A stretch of 14,129 nt of DNA from Echinostoma caproni. Lineage: Eukaryota; Platyhelminthes; Trematoda; Plagiorchiida; Echinostomatidae. The stretch is taken from assembly GCA_900618425.1 (NCBI GenBank), contig UZAN01049673.1, positions 1,985 through 16,113 of the forward strand, written 5' to 3'. Below the pieces are notes generated by a model. It had not been told where the DNA came from and ran no database searches. It worked only from the letters and a program-made list of their open reading frames with translations. Of the stretch, positions 9,593 to 14,129 are shown in pieces. Position 1 is the first letter of the stretch. Every line of letters starts with the position of its first letter. The position numbers and the translations under genes are program-made.

Positions 9593-9614
9593 ACTACTCG
9601 CAAATGTGAGTAGT
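9593..9614. repeat. Near-perfect 22-bp palindrome
   Basis: Ten-base arms (ACTACTCGCA and TGTGAGTAGT) flank a two-base AA; nine pairs are Watson-Crick and one is a G-T wobble. No neighbouring gene gives it an obvious role. Confidence 0.6.
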
Positions 9615-9694
9615 GCAGCACAACATTGATGTCAAAACTGGGTAATTCTTTGTCAAAAATATCCTAAAAAACGTCGCATAAAAAAGCTGAATCC

Positions 9695-9780
9695 CTCGGG
9701 CTGAGTGGTCTAGGTAGTTGGAGCATAAATGATCGAAATACTACAGTGTTTTGACTGTACGATTTATTCCTGATTCCGNG
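9695..9780 (+). other. tRNA-like segment with pol III A-box match
   Basis: GGCTGAGTGGTC (9699-9710) matches the intragenic A box of Leu/Ser-type tRNA genes and tRNA-derived SINEs. The next bases (TAGGTAGTTGGAGCAT) resemble the rest of a D arm. No good B box (GGTTCGANTCC) follows at the right spacing, and one base at 9779 is unknown, so this is not a tRNA gene. It may be the head of a decayed tRNA-derived SINE, or chance. Confidence 0.25.
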
Positions 9781-9892
9781 ACTGAGATATGGTAAAGTGC
9801 TATTCCATTTTCTGTAGATAGATTGGGTGATTGAAGTTGTATTGAGATAGCAATGGTTACCGAATGGCGTAGCTAGGCATTCGATAAGTCAT

Positions 9893-10168
9893 GTGAAAGG
9901 TGCCATAACATTTGCGCACCCGAAAACTGTTTCGGGGTTAGAGATCACATTGAACGACTTTCTGTTGCAGCACAGAAAAGTACTGCACACCAACACCAAA
10001 CAACCCCCATCAAACTGGTCAAATCACGGGGTTAGTGATCCTCATTTGTGGTATGTGGACTCAAGCAACTCGGTTACTCCCGTGGGAATGAATGAACTAG
10101 AGCCGGCTAGTAGAGTCGTCCATCGGCAGTGTTGTGGCCTGCAGTCGAGTGATGTGCCCATCACGTGA
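9893..10168 (+). pseudogene. Possible Gypsy-type integrase fragment
   Basis: A 91-codon open frame contains ITLNDFLLQHRKVLHTNTKQ followed by PPS (about 9947-10014). This fits the late integrase block of Ty3/Gypsy polyproteins, roughly L..FL..YR.T.H..T...P..L..GR..R. In the next frame the sequence continues KLVKSRG, then two stops (10033-10038), then SSFV, as if one base had been lost before the usual GR.LR motif. The remaining codons up to 10168 match nothing. The fragment is short and the DDE catalytic residues are absent, so the call is tentative. The frame could be coincidental. Confidence 0.35.
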
Positions 10169-10615
10169 CTGACCGTTGCGGCCGGCCACCACACACACGT
10201 ACGCACCTCATGCGGACTTACTCTATTACAAGATCGATCCGCCTCAGCGAATCAGAGGTCAGTATTGACCTGTCCGCATTGATTGGTTCGTCGACTGCCC
10301 AACGTGATAACATACTCCTTTTGGTAACACTTGCTCCAGTTCTGGGCCTGCTTGTCTGCGTGTTGACGCGCTGCTTGCTCACTGGCTAACGGACCGGCTA
10401 CGTTCGCGTTTACATACCGGAAATATAATAACCACTTCATTCACTACTTGCGTACTTATTGAATTAAACGGGATACAACAGGCAGCCTAGAATGTTCGTA
10501 GTAAAAATCTGCGAAGGTTCGTGGACGCCACGCAGACCAACTCCATTTCAAAGAGTCTGCGAACACGATGTGAATAACATTAACTAGTGCCATGAAAACC
10601 CACTATCGGACTCTG
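10169..10615. other. Unassigned DNA, possibly LTR or 3' sequence of a Gypsy relic
   Basis: A relatively G+C-rich stretch after the integrase-like scrap. It carries a short CA-rich patch (10187-10198), an AAATATAATAA word near 10422 and an end like GGGATACAACA near 10470-10480. These would suit an LTR, but no second copy is in the window to prove it. Overlapping frames 10165-10389 (plus) and 10252-10440 (minus) show no domains. Confidence 0.35.
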
Positions 10616-10650
10616 AAACCTAAGCATTTAGGTTTAGTTCAGTTCAGTTT
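10616..10650 (-). repeat. 3' tail of the RTE relic: hairpin and GAACT repeats
   Basis: An eight-base perfect inverted repeat (AAACCTAA / TTAGGTTT, four-base loop, 10616-10635) adjoins tandem GAACT-type units read on the minus strand (10636-10650). RTE-clade elements commonly end in short tandem repeats rather than poly(A), so this fits the 3' terminus of the minus-strand element that continues to about 11265. Confidence 0.45.
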
Positions 10651-11265
10651 TTACAACTATTAACCATGCGCTTTCGTGCGCCGAATTTGGTTGCTGTTTT
10701 GATGCACCATTTGGATAAACGAGCAGAATGAAAATTGGAATGTTGAAGGCAAATTCAAGCGGAAGATGGGGAATTCATATAGAGTGGTGTGAGGAGAATA
10801 ATGAGCGGATGTACGAACGCCACTATTTGAGACACCCAGCCATATCACTCAGTGTCTCTAACCACCGATGATCATCATCTTGGGGTCCCCAGCCCGGGAG
10901 CCTAACGGGGTCTGTGTGACCTAGTCTCCTGGTCAGGGTTTTCATACCCTCATGCCAAGTCTTAGTTTGACCACCCTGCACGGTAGCGCACAACTGGCTG
11001 AACTGCTGCAGTATATACTCGACCATTCACAGACAGCCGGATGTCATGACGGCGCCACAGATGTGTTAAGTAGCTAAATGCCAACCAAGCCTTTTGTATG
11101 CGCACCGACACTTTATCTGTAATGCGTCAGCCAGGTGAGATATAGCTGCTCAGATAGCAAAATCGCTCTACTTCTGCTATCACTTCTCAAGCCAGGGTGA
11201 GACTGGGTGCTGGACCAACCCAATCTTGGCCAGCTTGCATTCGAATGCTCCAGAGAAGCCAGAAG
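10651..11265 (-). pseudogene. RTE-like non-LTR retroelement relic with internal deletion
   Basis: Read on the minus strand, the sequence starts at QDWVGPAPSLTLA (about 11225), then EVIAEVERFCYLSSYISPG, a stop, and ITDKVSVRIQKAWLAFSYL, then HLWRRHDIRLSVNGRVYTAA and VQPVVRY. These are the post-catalytic RT blocks of RTE elements (usually ..YLGSCIS.. and ..GRVY.A.VR.VLLYG..). The frame then jumps (near 10975-10985) to GGQTKTWHEGMKTLTRRLG, then RLPGWGP and HRWLETLSDMA, the known carboxyl end of the ORF. The segment that normally lies between (the CETWPL region and what follows) is absent, so the copy carries an internal deletion. A stop precedes WRSYIRSLF at the very end. The 3' untranslated part runs down to about 10651. 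Confidence 0.83.
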
Positions 11266-11291
11266 CGAATACTCCTCTGGCACTACGAAGA

Positions 11292-11612
11292 CTACACAGG
11301 GAAGTGACTCCGATCGACGAGGCTCCTTTGCAGAAGGATAGTTTTGGTGATCGTAAACCAAGCCAAAATTGCCTCATTCACTGCCTTGAAATCTTCGTTG
11401 GTTTTCAGGTGGCATCTTTTCCGAGATGCTCCAGCATTCAAAAATTCCCCGATGGTCTTTCGATGGGATTTAACATTGTAGACAGTTTTTCTTGAAATTC
11501 CAAGTGACTTGTCTACGGAACTCTGAGTTTCACCTGGCTGTTTCAGCATTTCCAACACATTCTGCTTCTCTCTGATCGATAGGCGCTTGCACATTTTGAC
11601 GTCAAATGACAC
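11292..11612 (-). pseudogene. Tigger/pogo-like transposase, N-terminal DNA-binding fragment
   Basis: A 106-codon open frame starts at ATG 11612. Residues about 10-57 (LSIREKQNVLEMLKQPGE, SSVDKSLGISRKTVYNVK, RKTIGEFL) form the CENP-B/Tigger amino-terminal helix-turn-helix. The following KTNEDFKAVNEAILAWF begins the second DNA-binding subdomain, which recognises the element's terminal inverted repeats. After residue 86 or so (about 11355) the similarity stops and the last 20 codons match nothing in the family; just below, RTE-like sequence of the same strand takes over. The DDE catalytic domain is therefore missing. The 86 matching codons are free of stops, unlike the other relics nearby, so this piece is younger or simply lucky. 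Terminal inverted repeats were not identified. Confidence 0.77.
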
Positions 11613-11845
11613 TGTCTCCGATCGCTTGCATCGGTGTGACTTGCTCGCTAGGATTATCCAATCAGTGAACAGTGCTATGAACGCGTCATACTAGGTGCAA
11701 CCCCATTGGTTGGGTGCGACATTTCAGGGTGGATGGTCAATGGTCGTCCCGCACATCGGTCAACGACAAAGTGAGTACGTATCAGGAACTGCGACATATT
11801 GAGGAGTGCGACATCGCATAGTCAGTTATTAAGCATACAATTGGT
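11613..11845. other. Spacer with degenerate GCGACAT repeats
   Basis: No gene. The heptamer GCGACAT occurs at 11716, 11791 and 11808, with variants GCGACTT at 11882 and GTGACAT at 11898. Segments of about 27 bp beginning at 11716, 11791 and 11882 resemble each other. They could be subterminal binding sites of the adjacent Tigger-like transposon or an old tandem duplication. Confidence 0.35.
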
Positions 11846-12751
11846 TTGGGTTTTCGAAAAAGTGGGAGGATATTGGAAAATGCGACTTCTCAGGGGTGTG
11901 ACATAGCAGGAGATCGACTGTATGCTAAATTGGGAAGAAGACAGTCAGCCACATCACTCAATAGCTCGAGTGTACTTCAAGATGCTGTCCTATCACCCTC
12001 TCTTTTTGCGACTTATATCAGTGACTTATCTATTACTCCTCCTGTTCGACATTTTAAGTATGCTGATGATATCACCATTTCTGTTTCCGTGTCTAACGAA
12101 TCAGAACTGGTTGAATATAACACAAACCTGTCCTACCTCGTTTCGTATTCCACTTCATCCGGTCTTAATCCTGAACAATGCCTTGAATGTACTTTTACTC
12201 TAAACCGTTCCTCATCTACCTCTGAAAATGTACAGATTCGTGAAAAGCCGATGAGCAAGGTCAGACATGTGCAGTACTTGGGTATCACACTTGAAAGTAA
12301 CCTTCGCTGATCTTTACATACCCAAACTGTTGTTCGTAAGCTGAAAGTTCTCTCTTTTCAGATAAGAATACTGCTCCACTTCTGTTCTGACTCGTCGGTA
12401 ATAAACGCTTTCGTTCAACAATTTGTCCTCCCTATACCCTCTTCTACTCCCCTGTAATTTTCCTTGAAGGCTGATTTCCAGTTCCTGAGGCCTAACCTCT
12501 CAATGATCAGCCGTGTCTCCTAAGTTCCGTTATCTGTTCTGATTAGCAATATTGACAGTAGCCTATCTGATTGCACCCATCCTCGACACATTAACCTGTG
12601 TGCATGCAAATCTCACCCCTCCAACCGTTCTAATTTCAAACTTATCTCGTCTCGCAAATATGCATGCAGAAAATCTGGTACTCTATCTTGCCCGCATACT
12701 GCCTGACAAGGAAGTTGTTCATTCTCAGCTTGCTAAAGCACATTTTAGTTA
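11846..12751 (+). pseudogene. CR1-like non-LTR retroelement relic, RT core to C-terminus
   Basis: The plus strand encodes the second half of a CR1/Jockey-type reverse transcriptase. Visible in order are VLQDAVLSPSLFATYISDL (RT domain 4), KYADD with catalytic YADD at 12059-12070 (domain 5), GLNPEQCLECTF (domain 6) and VQYLGITLESNLR (domain 7). The copy breaks at a TGA (12308-12310) where the family has Trp. In the same frame follow SLHTQTVVRKLKVLSF and SDSSVINAFVQQFVLPI (thumb), stops at 12455 and 12521, and SNRSNFKLISSRKYA. A frameshift near 12680 leads to VLYLARILPDKEVVHSQLAK and the terminal stop at about 12751. The fingers and endonuclease upstream are lost; codons 1-28 of the open frame match nothing. 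The ATG at 11846 is just the first Met in the open frame, not a true start. Confidence 0.9.
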
Positions 12752-13238
12752 ACTCATATTTTTGCAAGTTTTACGTCCCACTTTTCACCACGTTTTTATC
12801 ACCAGAATTGTAACGGTGGTCTGTTTTTGGCTGAACGCATGTACATAACTCGCTAAAGCTTCAATATACTACACTCCACCATACTACATCACAATATAAC
12901 AGAATACAATAAAACCAATAATATTATCCCATATGTGATATTTAATCCGGATTATTTTCTGCCACTAGATTTAGGCTAATCCTGCTGCCTGCTTTCTGTG
13001 TCTCGGTATCGGGTATTTGCGTTTGTCTGTTACGAGTGTGCTCACGATTATTGATCTGTTGAATACGGCCGTGCTAAACTTGAGAGCCGACGCGGTCGGT
13101 CAAAATTTTCTACTTCAGTCTATTCGGGTATCTTTGTGCATTCTGGGACAGAAACTTAGGCAAATAACTGAAGAAATACAAATATAGTCCCACCCGCTTT
13201 TCATTTTTGATCAAATCCATCAACTATTTCGAATGAAC
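12752..13238. other. CR1 3' flank and unassigned DNA
   Basis: The first 100-200 bases are probably 3' untranslated sequence of the CR1-like relic, ending near an A-rich patch (about 12890-12925, ACAATATAAC...CAATAAAACC). No terminal short repeat was seen. The remainder holds no recognisable feature. Confidence 0.45.
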
Positions 13239-13812
13239 TGTTAGTCTGTTTAATCAGCCTACTGGTTAAGGTATGAGGTCAACAGATTTTCCTTCCAGCG
13301 TGGTGAACCAAACATTCCGCCTGCCACACCACTGTGTGCAGTGACATTACTGTCGTGCTGTAGCTCATTGATATAGTGTGGTGATCCCAGCCTGCGAGAT
13401 GACGAATACCACGGAGCGACACGTGACAGTTTTAGGACAACTGTGGTCAATCAAGCTTCTCGGGTGACGTCAGCAACGCGCGTGCGTGCCACGGATTCTA
13501 GACTACATACCATAGGTCGATTGTATCAACCAATCAGAAACTGTGCGACCCAGACAGAAGCTGAATAACGGCAGAAATGCTAGAACGTGATTGGCAGAAG
13601 CCCAAATGACCAATGAGTTTGTTTTTTATCTATTATTTAATCCCCTTATTTTTTTAATAAACGGACTGCTATTCGTGTGACTTGTTCCTCACATCTCGAT
13701 TCCGTGGGATACTGTGGTGTAAGTAACAGTATGCTTACGCCTCTTCCGTGATTGCTAGTCCGTGATTCATGTTTCGTGTTCAGTGCGTATTACAAATACT
13801 ACAAATACCACA
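13239..13812 (+). mobile_element. LTR-like repeat, copy B (probable 5' LTR of a Gypsy-like relic)
   Basis: The part from about 13375 to 13805 is an inverted copy of 6327-6785. Candidate LTR limits are TGTTAG at 13239 and the CA at 13811-13812, giving the TG...CA ends typical of LTRs and a length near 570 bp. Immediately after it come a TGGCG word that could begin a primer-binding site (13816) and a gag-like start at 13828. The left limit is a guess, since only the right three quarters are supported by the second copy. The rest of the element, including any 3' LTR, lies outside the window. Confidence 0.55.
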
Positions 13813-13827
13813 AATTGGCGTCTCGCG

Positions 13828-14129
13828 ATGGAACTTTAAGCATTTGAACAACTGAACCTGCATGCCAGCCCATCTGAGCTCCAGGAGTGGATGGAACAGT
13901 TCGCATTGTGGCGCAGCATTCGTAGAGGTGGCAGTCATTTACATAGCTGAATGCTGTGCTTTCAATAAGGGTACATTTGACGTACAATACCCTCAATTAC
14001 TTACGGTTCACTTCGTCTATCTGCCATCAATCGTGTAGCCCAACCAGATTATCGATCCGATTAGCTCAAGTCCCCGCAGGAACACACTACTAGCGAGCCC
14101 GGAACTAGATGGAACAGCATCTGTTATTG
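13828..14129 (+). pseudogene. Gypsy-like gag start, broken, runs off the window
   Basis: An ATG at 13828 sits 15 bp after the end of the LTR-like repeat. The frame reads MEL, a stop (13837-13839), then AFEQLNLHASPSELQEW, MEQFALWRSIRRGG and a second stop at 13948. The pattern of a short F..L.L...P.EL..W...F..W core near the amino end resembles the start of Gag in Ty3/Gypsy elements of flatworms and other invertebrates. Beyond 13950 only weak traces remain (for example LSAINRVAQPDYRSD, 14010-14054). Two early stops make it nonfunctional. The assignment rests on the pattern and the location after an LTR; a CCHC nucleocapsid motif, which would settle it, is not in the window. Confidence 0.45.

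Larger units (their letters stand above)
8712..9892. other. Intergenic DNA with ambiguous bases and homopolymer runs
   Basis: No gene recognised. Undetermined bases occur at 8875, 9260-9262 and 9779, so any open frame here is unreliable (for example 9149-9343, minus, which runs through NNN). A ten-base G run (9063-9072) is followed 34 bases later by a seven-base C run (9107-9113). A 22-base near-perfect palindrome lies at 9593-9614. Confidence 0.5.

Noticed and set aside
10165..10440. Hydrophobic frame (LLLVTLAPVLGLLVCVLTRCLL) considered as a membrane protein
   Set aside because: No supporting start or domain, overlapped by a minus frame, and located in probable repeat DNA. A hydrophobic stretch alone is weak evidence.
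12060..12072. CTGATGA word that looks like hammerhead box 1
   Set aside because: It is the codons for the YADD motif of the CR1 reverse transcriptase, with no stem II or box 2 after it.
13250..13320. tRNA-like start (AGCCTACTGGTTAAGG) near the left end of LTR-like copy B
   Set aside because: The A-box resemblance is partial and no B box follows at proper spacing; it lies in the presumed LTR.
1..14129. CRISPR array, prokaryotic operon or phage system
   Set aside because: No regularly spaced direct repeats, no operonic gene packing; the content is eukaryotic retroelement relics.

Overview
The window looks like noncoding, repeat-rich DNA from a metazoan nuclear genome, most probably a flatworm and probably a trematode. 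I see no operons, no bacterial-type genes and no convincing host gene. What can be recognised is a set of decayed transposable elements: two Penelope-like elements (PLEs), two CR1-like non-LTR retroelements, one RTE-like non-LTR retroelement, a Tigger/pogo-type transposase fragment and Gypsy-like LTR remnants. They lie in AT-leaning, microsatellite-bearing DNA with a few short runs of N. The trematode guess is inference from this combination of families; it was not checked by any search.

Layout, left to right. 1-2697: no recognisable gene, one CA microsatellite. 2698-2790: very AT-rich tract. 2799-3403 (+): 5'-truncated PLE relic with the end of the RT region and a GIY-YIG endonuclease, followed at about 3521-3570 by what looks like a decayed hammerhead ribozyme. 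3571-4598: simple repeats only. 4600-5564 (+): a second, different PLE relic running from the RT catalytic VDD to the end of the endonuclease. 5565-6326: nothing recognised. 6327-6785 (-): an LTR-like interspersed repeat. 6786-7849: nothing recognised. 7850-8665 (-): CR1-like RT fragment with a hairpin in its 3' region, abutting a TA microsatellite. 8712-9892: nothing firm, apart from a tRNA-like A box. 9893-10168 (+): possible Gypsy integrase scrap. 10616-11265 (-): RTE-like 3' fragment with an internal deletion. 11292-11612 (-): amino-terminal DNA-binding region of a Tigger/pogo-like transposase, fused to non-Tigger sequence. 11846-12751 (+): CR1-like RT from the YADD core to the carboxyl end. 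13239-13812 (+): second, inverted copy of the LTR-like repeat. 13828-14129 (+): a broken Gypsy-like gag start running off the right edge.

The pieces do not work together as a living system. Nearly every element has stops or frameshifts and is missing one end. The most notable items are the ribozyme-like motif behind the first PLE, the repeated pattern of retroelement relics starting beside AT microsatellites, the internal deletion in the RTE relic, the RTE/Tigger junction, and the inverted LTR-like pair sharing an open frame.
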